The notes: generated by a model from the sequence alone, not told the origin. DNA of 64,000 nt from Bacteroides muris (ex Afrizal et al. 2022) (GCF_004793475.1 NZ_SRYZ01000003.1:1-64000); one strand, 5' to 3'; positions 1-9,212 are shown, numbered from the stretch's first letter. Numbers and translations are program-made.

Positions 1-83
1 GCGTCCGACTTATACCCCAAAATTCGATGTTTTCAAATTTTTGTCATGTACTTAAGTATTTATTATTAAAAAAATAGAGAAGT

Positions 84-521
84 ATGAAAAAGTTAGTTAT
101 AATGTTGGTTTGCATGTTTGCAGTGCACACAATGGTAATGGCGGATAATGATAAGCCGATAGAGGTGAGCCAGTTACCGGCGAAGGCGCAGACATTTATC
201 AAGACTTACTTTAAAGACCATAAGGTGGCAATGGCTAAATTAGAGTCGGGAATGTTTTATAAAAGCTATGATGTGGTGTTTACGAATGGGGAGAAGGTAG
301 AATTTGATAAATCGGGAGAATGGAAGGAGGTACGATGCAGACAAAGTGGAGTTCCTGCACAGATTGTACCGGAAGCGATACGTAACTATGTAAAGACCAA
401 TTATCCGGATGCAAGAATTCTTCAGATTGAGTACGATGACAATGAGTATGAGATAAAGTTGTCTAATCGTTGGGAAATTACATTTGACTCTAAAATGAGG
501 GTGATTGACATTGACGATTGA
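84..521 (+). CDS. PepSY-like (DUF2874-type) secreted protein
   Basis: A 145-residue protein with an N-terminal signal peptide (residues 1-20, charged MKK start, cleavage probably after VMA). The mature part holds two similar units, about 28-80 and 88-143. Each has a helix starting LP/VP-x-A-x-x-F/Y followed by strands ending in an acidic turn, as in PepSY-like proteins common in Bacteroides. Such proteins are periplasmic or outer-membrane associated and their roles are mostly unknown. The ATG at 84 is the only start that gives a signal peptide. A short hairpin with a T run follows about 100 bp downstream. The family call is from pattern recognition. Confidence 0.75.
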   Translation: MKKLVIMLVCMFAVHTMVMADNDKPIEVSQLPAKAQTFIKTYFKDHKVAMAKLESGMFYKSYDVVFTNGEKVEFDKSGEWKEVRCRQSGVPAQIVPEAIRNYVKTNYPDARILQIEYDDNEYEIKLSNRWEITFDSKMRVIDIDD

Positions 522-620
522 TGACAAGAAAGATTTAGAATATGTAGATTATAAAGTATCAAGAAGCTGAAAACAGTGGCTGTACTATATTTCAATTGCC
601 CGGAGTCAACGAAGCCCCGG

Positions 621-641
621 CTGCACTTTTGCAGTTTTTTA
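621..641 (+). terminator. Rho-independent terminator after the PepSY-like gene
   Basis: Five-bp stem (CTGCA/TGCAG, 621-625 and 630-634) with a short loop, followed directly by six T residues at 635-640. It sits 100 bp past the only upstream plus-strand gene. Confidence 0.45.
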
Positions 642-651
642 ATCAGTGTGT

Positions 652-679
652 CCGGAGAAGGACGCTCAACCTTCTCCGG
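652..679. repeat. Perfect 10-bp inverted repeat
   Basis: The arms CCGGAGAAGG (652-661) and CCTTCTCCGG (670-679) form a GC-rich hairpin with an 8-base loop. There is no T run on either side, so this may be a weak terminator or attenuator rather than a classical one. The remainder of 522-836 holds no gene I can support. Confidence 0.5.
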
Positions 680-836
680 AGCTGAAAATACTGATTTATA
701 AGGAAACGGCGCTTCCTGCCGAAAGGCGACTCAGGCTATGACGCTTTCAGGATTTTGGCAGACCTCACCATGGTATAGGTAGTCCTCTTAGTAGAATGGC
801 GCATATCATTCAGCTTACTGAAAAATAGAGTTTTTT

Positions 837-1598
837 TCAGAGAGGTTTGTTCGGCAGAGAAATTCCAACCGCAGAACGGAAGAACAACGTTTTCAGTCCG
901 TCATAAAATCCCGGAAGAGCAACCGTTCCATGCGTCTCTTCCGGGAACTTTTTTGATACCACCCGCAAATGCCGCTTCTCCATACGAGGAACTGCACTCC
1001 CTATAAAATCATCTGTCAGGGGAAAGTGAATCAGCTTCCTATCAGGACGCGGCTGAGTGGCAAACGCAACATACAGTTGCTTTCCTGAAAAGTCAACCTT
1101 ATCTACCTGCCGTTCTACCTGTTTCTGAAAATATCCTTTATCCCACCATAAACTGGGGTCTATGGCAATGTATGTATCAAATGCACCGGGATAATTCAGC
1201 AAAACATGCAGCGTGAACAACCCGGCATAAGAATGTCCGGCCAACAAGTGTTGTCCATTCACCGGCAAGTTTTGTTCCACTGCGGGGCGTAGCTCCTCCG
1301 TCAGAAAACGGCAAAATTGTCCTGCCCCACCCCCTTCCGGTTTATCGCCCGGACGGACAGTTCCGTCACGCCGGGCAGCAGAACAGGTTGGCGTTAAGTC
1401 TCTGGTTCTGTTTGTATTCAGGACAGCCACAACGATACAGGGCGGTAAGGAAGAAACTTTGGAGGTGGAAAACAAGCGAGTAAAACCTACCACCGAATGA
1501 AAAAAAGAATCACCGTCCAGCAAATAAAGAACCGGATAACTTTCCTCTTTTTCACCCGGGCGGGTTGCAGGTACATACCTGCTGATAGGTAGGATTGG
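837..1598 (-). pseudogene. N-terminally truncated alpha/beta-hydrolase esterase (IroE/Fes-like)
   Basis: The open frame matches the C-terminal three quarters of a PF00756-type putative esterase. It has the early motif YPVLYLLDGDSF, the nucleophile elbow GHSYAG, the conserved DPSLWWD segment and a late His region (EETHGT). No start codon is available: upstream of the YPVLYLLDG strand the frame runs only about 20 more codons to a stop near 1599-1601, and roughly 60 N-terminal residues of a normal esterase are missing. The sequence just upstream instead encodes a piece of msrA in another frame. I read this as a deletion junction that fused two genes. The 3' part is undamaged, so loss of function is inferred from the missing start and N-terminus. 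Confidence 0.7.
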
Positions 1599-1659
1599 CT
1601 ATATTTCCATTGACATATCCCACCTGAGTAGCCTCCACACCTTCTATTTGTTTCATACC
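1573..1659 (-). pseudogene. msrA fragment (peptide methionine sulfoxide reductase A)
   Basis: About 28 codons encode IEGVEATQVGY followed by VNGNIANPTYQQVC. This is the conserved MsrA stretch (normally G-V-x-x-T-x-V-G-Y-x-x-G-x-x-x-N-P-T-Y-x-x-V-C). The catalytic GCFW motif that should precede it and the rest of the enzyme are absent. The frame ends at a stop a few codons after the Cys, out of frame with the adjoining esterase fragment. It is a remnant with no likely activity. Confidence 0.7.
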
Positions 1660-1726
1660 TCTAACTCTATGGAAATTATAACAAGAAAGAGAACCGTATG
1701 GTTGACTTTTCTGGATGTATTGTATA

Positions 1727-1769
1727 AAAAAGAACTCCCTTTGCAAAGTATTCATGCAAAGGGAGTTCC
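1727..1769 (-). terminator. Terminator of the tRNA-Arg transcript
   Basis: Reading on the minus strand, a 13-bp stem (GAACTCCCTTTGC / GCAAAGGGAGTTC) starts about 11 bases after the tRNA 3' end and is followed by TTTTTT. It is a strong intrinsic terminator directly behind the tRNA gene. Confidence 0.85.
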
Positions 1770-1778
1770 TTTCTTGTG

Positions 1779-1851
1779 TGACCCCGGTGCGATTCAAACG
1801 CACGACCTTCAGAACCGGAATCTGACGCTCTATTCACTAAGCTACGGAGCC
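1779..1851 (-). tRNA. tRNA-Arg, anticodon CCG
   Basis: A 73-nt cloverleaf folds on the minus strand. The acceptor stem is GGCTCCG/CGGGGTC with two G-U pairs and an A discriminator. The D arm is GCTTAGTGAATAGAGC. The anticodon stem TCAGA/TCTGA encloses loop TTCCGGT, giving CCG (reads CGG, Arg). The T stem is GTGCG/CGCAC with the TTTGAAT loop. CCA is not encoded. A terminator lies immediately 3'. tRNA genes often mark insertion or deletion boundaries, and this one lies next to two gene remnants. Confidence 0.93.
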
Positions 1852-2019
1852 AAATGTGGATGCAAAAGTATAAAAAAATTAGCTAATTCCTAACATTCAA
1901 ACGCTTTTTATATCAAATCAAGGAATATCTTCATTATTACTTTGAGAAGAGCAACCGCAATTATACAAACATTTTGTTCTTTTTTTCCGCAAAATAAAAA
2001 CAAGTATCAATATTATTTC

Positions 2020-2027
2020 TATCTTTG
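2020..2027 (+). promoter_or_regulatory. Bacteroides-type -7 element for asnA
   Basis: TATCTTTG matches the TAnnTTTG -7 consensus and lies 36 bp before the asnA ATG. It overlaps an in-frame TTG at 2025, which rules that codon out as the start. No clear -33 TTTG is visible. Confidence 0.7.
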
Positions 2028-2063
2028 CCAAACAATTTAACAGAAGTTACACTAAATAAATTT

Positions 2064-3101
2064 ATGAGTTACCTGATAACACCTGAAGGTTACAAACCTT
2101 TATTGGACTTAAAACAGACTGAATTAGGGATTAAACAAATTAAAGAGTTCTTCCAATTGAACCTTTCTTCCGAACTGCGTTTGCGACGCGTGACAGCTCC
2201 ACTGTTCGTATTGAAAGGAATGGGTATCAATGACGACCTCAATGGAGTGGAACGTGCTGTGACTTTCCCTATCAAAGATTTGGGCGACGCCAAGGCTGAA
2301 GTGGTGCACTCTCTCGCCAAATGGAAACGCCTCACGCTTGCCGAATATCATATCGAACCGGGATATGGCATATACACAGACATGAATGCCATCCGTGCCG
2401 ATGAAGAACTGGGCAATCTGCATTCCCTTTATGTAGACCAGTGGGACTGGGAACGCGTCATTACTGCCGAAGACCGCAATGTGGAATTCCTCAAGGAGAT
2501 AGTAAACCGCATCTATGCAGCCATGGTGCGCACAGAATATATGGTATATGAAATGTATCCGCAAATCAAGCCTTGCCTGCCCCGGAAACTTCACTTCATT
2601 CATGCCGAAGAACTGCGCCAATTGTATCCGGACTTGAAACCCAAATGCCGCGAACATGCCATTTGCAGAAAATACGGTGCAGTGTTCATCATCGGTATCG
2701 GATGCAAGCTGAGTGACGGAAAGAAGCATGACGGACGTGCTCCGGACTACGACGACTATACCAGCAAAGGGCTGAACGACCTCCCCGGACTGAATGGCGA
2801 CCTCTTGCTATGGGACCACATCCTGCAACGCAGCATCGAACTTTCCTCCATGGGTATCCGTGTAGACAAGGAAGCCTTGCTTCGCCAGCTCAAAGAGGAA
2901 GGAGAAGAGGAACGCCTGGAACTTTACTTCCACAAACGCTTGATGAATGATACACTGCCGCTTTCCATCGGTGGCGGTATAGGACAGTCCCGCCTCTGCA
3001 TGTTCTATCTGCGCAAGGCGCATATAGGTGAAATACAAGCCAGTATCTGGCCGGAGGATATGCGCAAAGAGTGCAAAGAACACAATATACACCTGATTTG
3101 A
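2064..3101 (+). CDS. asnA: Aspartate--ammonia ligase (asparagine synthetase A)
   Basis: A 345-residue cytoplasmic enzyme that makes asparagine from aspartate, ammonia and ATP. It has a class II tRNA-synthetase-like fold. Motifs visible are the N-terminal LGIKQIKEFFQ helix, RLRRVTAPLFV, the AKWKR segment, DQWDWE (about 127-132), and the C-terminal SIGGGIGQSRLCM motif-3 region with its conserved Arg. Length agrees with the family (about 330-345). I chose the ATG at 2064 (MSYLITPEGY) because upstream in-frame codons overlap the -7 element. It is monocistronic, with its own promoter and a hairpin terminator before ung. Confidence 0.95.
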   Translation: MSYLITPEGYKPLLDLKQTELGIKQIKEFFQLNLSSELRLRRVTAPLFVLKGMGINDDLNGVERAVTFPIKDLGDAKAEVVHSLAKWKRLTLAEYHIEPGYGIYTDMNAIRADEELGNLHSLYVDQWDWERVITAEDRNVEFLKEIVNRIYAAMVRTEYMVYEMYPQIKPCLPRKLHFIHAEELRQLYPDLKPKCREHAICRKYGAVFIIGIGCKLSDGKKHDGRAPDYDDYTSKGLNDLPGLNGDLLLWDHILQRSIELSSMGIRVDKEALLRQLKEEGEEERLELYFHKRLMNDTLPLSIGGGIGQSRLCMFYLRKAHIGEIQASIWPEDMRKECKEHNIHLI

Positions 3102-3127
3102 TATGCATTTATCCCGTCATATAATGT

Positions 3128-3168
3128 AAAGTTCAACCCGTCAAAAGGTTGGACTTTATTTTTTATTT
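3128..3168 (+). terminator. Terminator of asnA
   Basis: An 11-bp stem (AAAGTTCAACC 3128-3138 with GGTTGGACTTT 3147-3157, one G-U pair) is followed by a T-rich run, 27 bp after the asnA stop. Confidence 0.8.
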
Positions 3169-3205
3169 TGTACTTTAGCATCCTAAACTACTAACAGTTC
3201 CAATT

Positions 3206-3868
3206 ATGAATGTTCAAATAGAAGAAAGCTGGAAAGCACATCTGCAATCAGAATTTGAGAAAGATTATTTCCGTACATTGACTGATTTTGTACGGGACGA
3301 ATATGGAAAATATGCAATATATCCTCCGGGAAAGCTGATATTCAACGCATTCAATCTATGCCCTTTCGACAAAGTGAAAGTCGTAATAATCGGTCAAGAC
3401 CCCTATCATGGTCCGGGACAAGCACACGGACTTTGTTTCTCCGTAAATGACGGTGTCCCCTTCCCACCTTCCCTACTCAATATTTTCAAGGAAATAAAAA
3501 ATGACATTGGCACTGATGCCCCCACTACCGGCAATCTGACACGCTGGGCAGAGCAAGGCATATTGCTGCTCAATGCTACCCTCACAGTACGTGCACACCA
3601 GGCCGGTTCTCATCAAAACCGCGGTTGGGAAACATTTACAGATGCGGCCATCCGCATTCTCGCCGAAGAAAAAGAGCATCTTGTATTCATTCTTTGGGGG
3701 GCCTATGCCCAACGCAAAGGAGCATTCATCGACCGCAACAGACATCTGGTACTTACCTCCGCACATCCGTCTCCCCTATCCGCCTATAACGGTTTCTTCG
3801 GGAACAAGCATTTCAGCAAAACAAATGACTACCTGAGAGAGCACGGAGAAAAGGAAATCGTTTGGTAA
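3206..3868 (+). CDS. ung: Uracil-DNA glycosylase, family 1
   Basis: A 220-residue base-excision repair enzyme that removes uracil from DNA. Signature motifs are GQDPYHGPGQAHGLCFSV (about 64-81, with the catalytic Asp as the water activator), LLLNATLTVR (uracil-binding Asn), and HPSPLSAY (about 189-196, with the catalytic His and the DNA-intercalation loop). Length is typical of family 1. The ATG at 3206 is about 35 bp after a weak -7-like TACTTTAG. The gene ends 3 bp from the convergent LptD-like gene, leaving no room for a terminator between them. Confidence 0.95.
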   Translation: MNVQIEESWKAHLQSEFEKDYFRTLTDFVRDEYGKYAIYPPGKLIFNAFNLCPFDKVKVVIIGQDPYHGPGQAHGLCFSVNDGVPFPPSLLNIFKEIKNDIGTDAPTTGNLTRWAEQGILLLNATLTVRAHQAGSHQNRGWETFTDAAIRILAEEKEHLVFILWGAYAQRKGAFIDRNRHLVLTSAHPSPLSAYNGFFGNKHFSKTNDYLREHGEKEIVW

Positions 3869-3871
3869 GGA

Positions 3872-6649
3872 TTAATACCATTGAATGTTACTTTGAGTCT
3901 GACTTCTCTGTTCCCATTTCAAATCCTGCAGAATGCTTGCATTGGCACGGATAGTAAAGTTATAGTACTTCCAGCGTCCGAAAGGTGATAGGGCAGCCGT
4001 CATACTGAAACAGTGCAGGTCACGTGTGATGTTGAAAGCGGTCTGCGTTATCTCCTTCGCATTGAAGTCATAACCGGAATTGAAGCTGACAGCCCATTTG
4101 TTGGTAAGCTTGACGTTACCGTTTATATTAAGGGAGTTCAGGCTGAATTTGTACGGATAGCGCATGTTCTTACGATTAATGGGCTTACTAGTATCTTCCG
4201 TAATATTAAAACCGGTACTGAAATTGATTGACCAAGGCATCTTGAACACCTGATAGCCATCAGCATCGGCAGCAGCCTTTTCCTTCTTCTTCTTCGGAGT
4301 GCCATCTTCAGTAGTTTCTCCCTCCATGTCACTGTCTCCCTCCGCCGAGGCATTCTGGTCTTGGTCCTGCTCCTCGTCATCCTTCTGACCGGTGAAGAAG
4401 TTCCTTATTTTCTTCCACGAATCATTGTTCACAGTCCAACTGAACGACGTACCATATCCAGACCAACGGCCAAAACGACCATAAGACCATTCCGTACGGT
4501 TACCGGGCACTACCCTTCCGTTCTCGTCAAACTCGTAAGCATAGGTAGCAAAGGTAGAGCTCATGCTCAACGTATAGCTCTTGCTCAACTTCAGACGGAG
4601 ATTAAAACTCAAGTCACTCCAAGGACGCACCTGGGCGGCCGTGTTGTAACTGATGCCCATACTCAAATCGTCAATCAGACTCACCTTGCGGATAGAGTCA
4701 TTCTTATCCTTGAACTTCATTTCAAGGTTGTTGGAAACATTGAAGCTGATAAGCCCCTGCTTTCCCCCACTTGGCGGACTGAACACCTGACCGGCATAAT
4801 AGGAATACTGCACGGTATCACGAATACCGTTCTGGTCTTTTATATAAGAGTCATAATAGCCAAAACGGGAGGAAGTGAAATCGGGCGCAGCGCTGAAACT
4901 GACGGAGGGAGTGATGACGTGACGTATCTGTATCTCCTTCTTCTTCATAAACAATGGCTTGTACATACCATAAACTTTGGTATTGATGCCCAGACTGGCA
5001 CTGTAGTCGTATACACGGTGAAAGCCGTAGGTTGTATCATTCACCTCCTTACCTTGCTCACCGTCCCAGTCCTTCTTCACCTTGCGGGTGTACCAACGCT
5101 CCGTATAGTTTACGGTAGGTGTCACATTGAAGTACTTGAACAAGGTAAATGTGGCACTTACCGGAATCTCATGCTGCATACCGTTCTCCCAATCGCGTAT
5201 CAGGTTCTTCTTGAACAACAGATTGTCCTTCGTCTTGATGCTGTTCTTCACACGGCCGGTATAGCGAACGGAAATCTTCTCATACCACTTTTCATCTCCC
5301 ACTGCATGCTTACGTTTGAAAGGGAAAATGGTACTCAAGGAAATGGTCATGTCCGGCAAAGTCACCGCGATAGAAGAGTCACGCATGGTCTGGGCAATAT
5401 TACCTGAAGCGGAGATGCTCAGATGCTGGTCGGGAAAGTTACGCGAATAGCTGACACTGGAAGTCTTGGTATTCTGTGACATTGCCTGGGAGTTGTACAT
5501 ATTGCCGATATTGGTACGCTCATAACTACTGGTAGCAAAGTTGACACTGGCGGAAAAAGTAGAATTGGGGCTCGCTTTCGGATCCTGCCGATGAGACCAC
5601 ACCACCTTGAAGTCTTTGGCAACGGAGTAGTCGGGCAAGCCTTTGTCACCTGTCTTGGTCACCTGATAGCTTGCCTGTAGCAAACCGGAATATTTGTAAC
5701 GCTTCGCATAGTTCGACTCCATATTCAGCGCCCAAGAACCTTTCGTAAAGATGTCCGCCCTCAGTTTCAAATCCATTTGGTCACTGATGGCGAAGTAGTA
5801 TCCGCCATCCGTCAGACCGAAGCCACGATTGGAATCATCCATATAGGTAGGCATCAGAAAACCGGACTGGTAACTGCTCGAGAAAGGGAAAAAGAAAAAC
5901 GGCACGGCAAGAGGAAGGGGTACATCCTCTACTACCAGATAGGCTGGTCCCGTCACCACATTCTTTTTCGGACGTACCTTGGCGTATGTCATCTGCATAT
6001 AAAAGTGGGGGTGGTCATGATGGTCACAAGTCGTATAACGACCGCTTTTCATATAGAGTTCATCATTATTCCCCTTCTTGGCATTATTACCGGTCACATA
6101 TCCCTCGCCCTGCTGGCTGACAACATTGCTGATAAGACCTCTTTTACTCTTGAAGTTATAGCGGATAGTATCGGTTTCGTAGGAGGTGTCTCCGTCTTTG
6201 AAGACCGGTCTTCCCTTGGATGTTCCCACTGAATCTACCACACCACGGGCAAAAACCGTACTGTTGTCCATATCCATGGAGATGATATCAGCCTCCAGGT
6301 CAGCACCCGGATAGCTAACCTTTCCCTGACCGTAAAGATGGGCAAACCCACTCTGTGTAAATACAATGGAGTCATTGGCTTCATAGGCTACGGGAGCATC
6401 CAATGCATCCTTCTTGGGAGGCTCAGCCGCTACCGTATCTTGTTGCAACGAATCGGCAGGAAGCCCCTTTCCCCCTTGCAGGGAGTCTCCCATCTGCAAA
6501 CTATCCCCTACTTGCAACGTATCTGTCCGCTGAATATTCGGAAGGACTACCTTCCCTCTACGATGCTGAGAAACAGCCCCACCGGAGAAAAGAAGTAAGA
6601 CGAATAGTAGTATGAATGATATGAATGTATTTGCTTTCAATGGCGTCAT
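3872..6649 (-). CDS. LptD-like LPS-assembly outer-membrane protein
   Basis: A 925-residue protein with an N-terminal signal (hydrophobic segment about 9-28). A short low-complexity linker of GDSLQ-type repeats (about 45-70) is followed by an OstA/LptA-like beta-jellyroll (about 85-225). From about 235 to the end it is rich in alternating aromatic strands typical of a large beta-barrel, ending in ...QWY as outer-membrane barrels do. The call is the Bacteroidetes counterpart of LptD, which inserts lipopolysaccharide into the outer leaflet. A strongly acidic/basic insert near residues 755-800 (DDEEQDQDQ..., KKKKEK) is probably an extracellular loop. A TACTTTTG promoter lies 28 bp upstream. Confidence 0.85.
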   Translation of the reverse strand: MTPLKANTFISFILLFVLLLFSGGAVSQHRRGKVVLPNIQRTDTLQVGDSLQMGDSLQGGKGLPADSLQQDTVAAEPPKKDALDAPVAYEANDSIVFTQSGFAHLYGQGKVSYPGADLEADIISMDMDNSTVFARGVVDSVGTSKGRPVFKDGDTSYETDTIRYNFKSKRGLISNVVSQQGEGYVTGNNAKKGNNDELYMKSGRYTTCDHHDHPHFYMQMTYAKVRPKKNVVTGPAYLVVEDVPLPLAVPFFFFPFSSSYQSGFLMPTYMDDSNRGFGLTDGGYYFAISDQMDLKLRADIFTKGSWALNMESNYAKRYKYSGLLQASYQVTKTGDKGLPDYSVAKDFKVVWSHRQDPKASPNSTFSASVNFATSSYERTNIGNMYNSQAMSQNTKTSSVSYSRNFPDQHLSISASGNIAQTMRDSSIAVTLPDMTISLSTIFPFKRKHAVGDEKWYEKISVRYTGRVKNSIKTKDNLLFKKNLIRDWENGMQHEIPVSATFTLFKYFNVTPTVNYTERWYTRKVKKDWDGEQGKEVNDTTYGFHRVYDYSASLGINTKVYGMYKPLFMKKKEIQIRHVITPSVSFSAAPDFTSSRFGYYDSYIKDQNGIRDTVQYSYYAGQVFSPPSGGKQGLISFNVSNNLEMKFKDKNDSIRKVSLIDDLSMGISYNTAAQVRPWSDLSFNLRLKLSKSYTLSMSSTFATYAYEFDENGRVVPGNRTEWSYGRFGRWSGYGTSFSWTVNNDSWKKIRNFFTGQKDDEEQDQDQNASAEGDSDMEGETTEDGTPKKKKEKAAADADGYQVFKMPWSINFSTGFNITEDTSKPINRKNMRYPYKFSLNSLNINGNVKLTNKWAVSFNSGYDFNAKEITQTAFNITRDLHCFSMTAALSPFGRWKYYNFTIRANASILQDLKWEQRSQTQSNIQWY

Positions 6650-6676
6650 TAACTAATAGTTTACGCTTGGAGGGGC

Positions 6677-6684
6677 AAAAGTAC
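6677..6684 (-). promoter_or_regulatory. -7 element for the lptD-like gene
   Basis: TACTTTTG on the minus strand fits TAnnTTTG and lies 28 bp upstream of the ATG at 6649. The next upstream gene (HD domain) ends 44 bp away, so the lptD-like gene has its own promoter. Confidence 0.6.
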
Positions 6685-6728
6685 GTAATTTATACGGATA
6701 ATTTCCCTTTTTAAAGAAATTTAGATTG

Positions 6729-7265
6729 CTACAAGAACAGTTCGCACCAATTATCAAAGCGACGTACCCCTTTTTCACCATAACGTTCCAAACTTTTACG
6801 GGCTTTTTCCACACTTTTCTCCTTTTCCAAATGAGTTTTTGAATAAAACTTATCGGCAAAACAGATAACTTGTTCTTCCAAACTAACCGGAACCATTTCG
6901 CGATGCGGCACAGGTAAATCCTGTGCAATGATTCCCTCCAATGAAAGTCCGGCACCCGTATGACGTTCACAAACCAAAGCATGGCGGGGATAGCCTTCAC
7001 CACGCATCAAGTCGGCTCCCAAATAACCGTGACAAATATAAGGCTTGTCACCAAAACAATAAATGCCTGGCGCATCTGTAAGAAAAATGCCTATATCGTG
7101 CAACATGGCAGCCTCATACAGAAAATCCTTATCCAATGAAAGTTCCGGATGGCGATTGGCAATCCACAACGACTTGTCGGCTACGGAACGGCTGTGCGTC
7201 AACAGTATATGCCGCAACTCATTCTCTTCCAGATAATATTTGTTAATGATATCTATCGGATTCAT
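6729..7265 (-). CDS. HD-domain phosphohydrolase family protein
   Basis: A 178-residue protein with the HD superfamily metal site: THSRSVADK (first His, about residue 24), AAMLHDIGIF (HD pair, about 55-56), a later H in CERHTGAG (about 103) and a distal Asp in CFADKFYSK. HD enzymes cleave nucleotides or phosphate esters. The short single-domain form with HDIG resembles predicted YqeK-like or uncharacterised HD hydrolases, and the substrate is unknown. It lies 36 bp downstream of the GT39 gene on the same strand and is probably cotranscribed with it. Confidence 0.75.
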   Translation of the reverse strand: MNPIDIINKYYLEENELRHILLTHSRSVADKSLWIANRHPELSLDKDFLYEAAMLHDIGIFLTDAPGIYCFGDKPYICHGYLGADLMRGEGYPRHALVCERHTGAGLSLEGIIAQDLPVPHREMVPVSLEEQVICFADKFYSKTHLEKEKSVEKARKSLERYGEKGVRRFDNWCELFL

Positions 7266-7301
7266 TTTAAATTATAAGTTGTAATTATGAGTTATAAATC
7301 G

Positions 7302-9026
7302 TCAATTATCAAACGCCCTGAATTTATACATGCAGATTTCATTACGTATATCACAACTGCGTCTGTCTGTACGGAATATCTTTTCCAGATTATACGCCTG
7401 CTCCAACTCTTTCAACATATTCTCCTCCTCTTTTACGGGAACCAACAAATATCCCTCCCCACTGGCCGGATGTTCCTTTTCAATATGCCGCATGCGGTCA
7501 TTCAGATAAAAGTTGACGCCATAGAAACTCATTTTCGAGTAAGAATAGACCACACCTTCCGGAACATACGCATTGACCCTCTCAGCCAGATGTTTATCTG
7601 ATTTCACAGCCAGCACCGTAGGCTGATAAACCGAATCCAATGATACGAAAAGGCAAAGCATACATCCTGCTATAGCATATAATAATGACCGGCTATCCGC
7701 ACGCTTTATCACCATGCGTAATGTGCAGACAGTGGCTACTACGGGAAGTGCCACCAGGAGCCACTTTGGAACAGACAAAGCCACATCCTCCAACGCATGC
7801 ATAAAGGCTACATTCTCAGCGGCATGGCGTCCGCTTCCAAAAATACTGTCGGGAACCAGGCCCAGACGAACTACGACAAAAACAAGCGTAAGCAACAAGC
7901 CCAAAGAAACAAAGATGATTGCACAAATCCTAAGAGCCCGTGCCCCCTTTTGTACTAAAGCCAACAGATACTCAGCTATCAGCACTGCCATAAACGGATA
8001 GATGGGAAGTAGATAAACACTCCGCTTACTCTTGGGGATGCAGTAGAAGACAAAGATTATCAGAATGACCAACCACGTGAACAGTTGTACCGGAGACTGG
8101 TTGCGGAAAGCAGTCCAGCCCTTCTTCAACCGCAACAGCAGGGTCTCCCCTTCCGGCAGGCAACGCATGTTTTTCCACTTCAAGCCAAACAAGGAAATTA
8201 CCAAGACCAACGTCCAGGGAATCCATCCCCAAATCAAAGTCAGGAAATTATACCATATAGGATTTTCATGGGACTCGTAGGACATTTTGCCCATAAACCG
8301 CCCGGTATTCTCCTCCAGAACCAAATCGAGGAACGGTTGTCCACCTTGTCTGTAAGCTACGTATACCCAAGCAAAATAAGGAACAAAAGAAAGCAGGCCG
8401 ATACCTGCCAACGAGAAAAACGCTTTCCAGAAGGAACGTCCGCGCAACAACTGATAAACGCCGATACATGCACAAGGGAATATGAAACCTACCGGTCCTT
8501 TGGTCAACGTAGCACATCCCATCAGCAGTACCGCAAGCCAGGGCACTCCGCGGCATCCCTTCTCATCCCAGCGGAACAGCAGGCAAAGGGAAATAACGAT
8601 GAAGGCGACCTGAACCATATCGACCCGGCAAGCGACAGCAGCCCGATGCACCTCGAAAGAAGACAAAAGAAGGATAGAAGTCAGAAACGCCGTTTGGAGG
8701 TTTTTACGTTTTGCCACAAAGGCAAAGAACACCAACTGCATGGCTAAAAAAGCCAATGCAGACGGGAAACGGGCGGAAAACTCCGTCACTTCTCCAAAAA
8801 GGGAAGAGATGGCAGCTATTGACCAGTAGAAGAAAGGGGGTTTATAAGCAATATCAGTACCATAGTTCACCGGAAGTATCCAATTTCCACTCTCCAGCAT
8901 AGAAAAGGCAACAATCGCCTCTCGCGGTTCTCCCTTGGAATAAAAAATGGTTTCTCCCAAAAAGGGAACAACCACAAGCACACTCAGCAGCGCAATAAAC
9001 CAGAACGCCTTCTTTCTGTCCGACAT
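7302..9026 (-). CDS. GT39/ArnT-like membrane glycosyltransferase
   Basis: A 574-residue polytopic protein with about 11-12 hydrophobic helices and a C-terminal soluble domain (from about 480). The first periplasmic loop carries the acidic pair expected for GT-C enzymes (KGEPREAIVA, about 32-41), followed by PPFFYWS. Enzymes of this type (ArnT, protein O-mannosyltransferases) transfer sugars from polyprenyl-phosphate donors onto lipid A or proteins on the outer face of the inner membrane. The neighbouring gtrA-like and gtrB-like genes could supply and flip such a donor. The substrate cannot be read from sequence. Confidence 0.8.
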   Translation of the reverse strand: MSDRKKAFWFIALLSVLVVVPFLGETIFYSKGEPREAIVAFSMLESGNWILPVNYGTDIAYKPPFFYWSIAAISSLFGEVTEFSARFPSALAFLAMQLVFFAFVAKRKNLQTAFLTSILLLSSFEVHRAAVACRVDMVQVAFIVISLCLLFRWDEKGCRGVPWLAVLLMGCATLTKGPVGFIFPCACIGVYQLLRGRSFWKAFFSLAGIGLLSFVPYFAWVYVAYRQGGQPFLDLVLEENTGRFMGKMSYESHENPIWYNFLTLIWGWIPWTLVLVISLFGLKWKNMRCLPEGETLLLRLKKGWTAFRNQSPVQLFTWLVILIIFVFYCIPKSKRSVYLLPIYPFMAVLIAEYLLALVQKGARALRICAIIFVSLGLLLTLVFVVVRLGLVPDSIFGSGRHAAENVAFMHALEDVALSVPKWLLVALPVVATVCTLRMVIKRADSRSLLYAIAGCMLCLFVSLDSVYQPTVLAVKSDKHLAERVNAYVPEGVVYSYSKMSFYGVNFYLNDRMRHIEKEHPASGEGYLLVPVKEEENMLKELEQAYNLEKIFRTDRRSCDIRNEICMYKFRAFDN

Positions 9027-9056
9027 ACCTTATTTGTTTTTTATGTTTTCTGGGCG

Positions 9057-9064
9057 CAAAGATA
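9057..9064 (-). promoter_or_regulatory. -7 element for the GT39 gene
   Basis: Minus-strand TATCTTTG lies 31 bp upstream of the GT39 start. It stands divergent to the gtrA-like promoter about 95 bp away. Confidence 0.7.
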
Positions 9065-9158
9065 GCGCAAACCGAAAGCAGATGCAAATTTATTTGCAAT
9101 TTGCTAAGATGCAACTTATTTCATACGGCAAAATTACAAATAATTCGGAGACAATACC

Positions 9159-9166
9159 TAACTTTG
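9159..9166 (+). promoter_or_regulatory. -7 element for the gtrA-like gene
   Basis: TAACTTTG matches the Bacteroides -7 consensus and sits 47 bp before the ATG at 9213. Confidence 0.65.
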
Positions 9167-9212
9167 CTCCCCTAATGATAATAGTAACAGAGAGTAGATA
9201 TTTAATGTCAAG

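Noticed and set aside
1648..1893. Plus-strand ORF across the tRNA-Arg gene
   Set aside because: It overlaps the tRNA and its terminator on the opposite strand and has no promoter or domain.
4361..5407. A 348-codon plus-strand frame
   Set aside because: Antisense to the beta-barrel part of the LptD-like gene, with low-complexity translation and no promoter.
9057..9166. A single bidirectional operator between the GT39 and gtrA-like genes
   Set aside because: Two ordinary divergent -7 elements are present but no palindrome lies between them.
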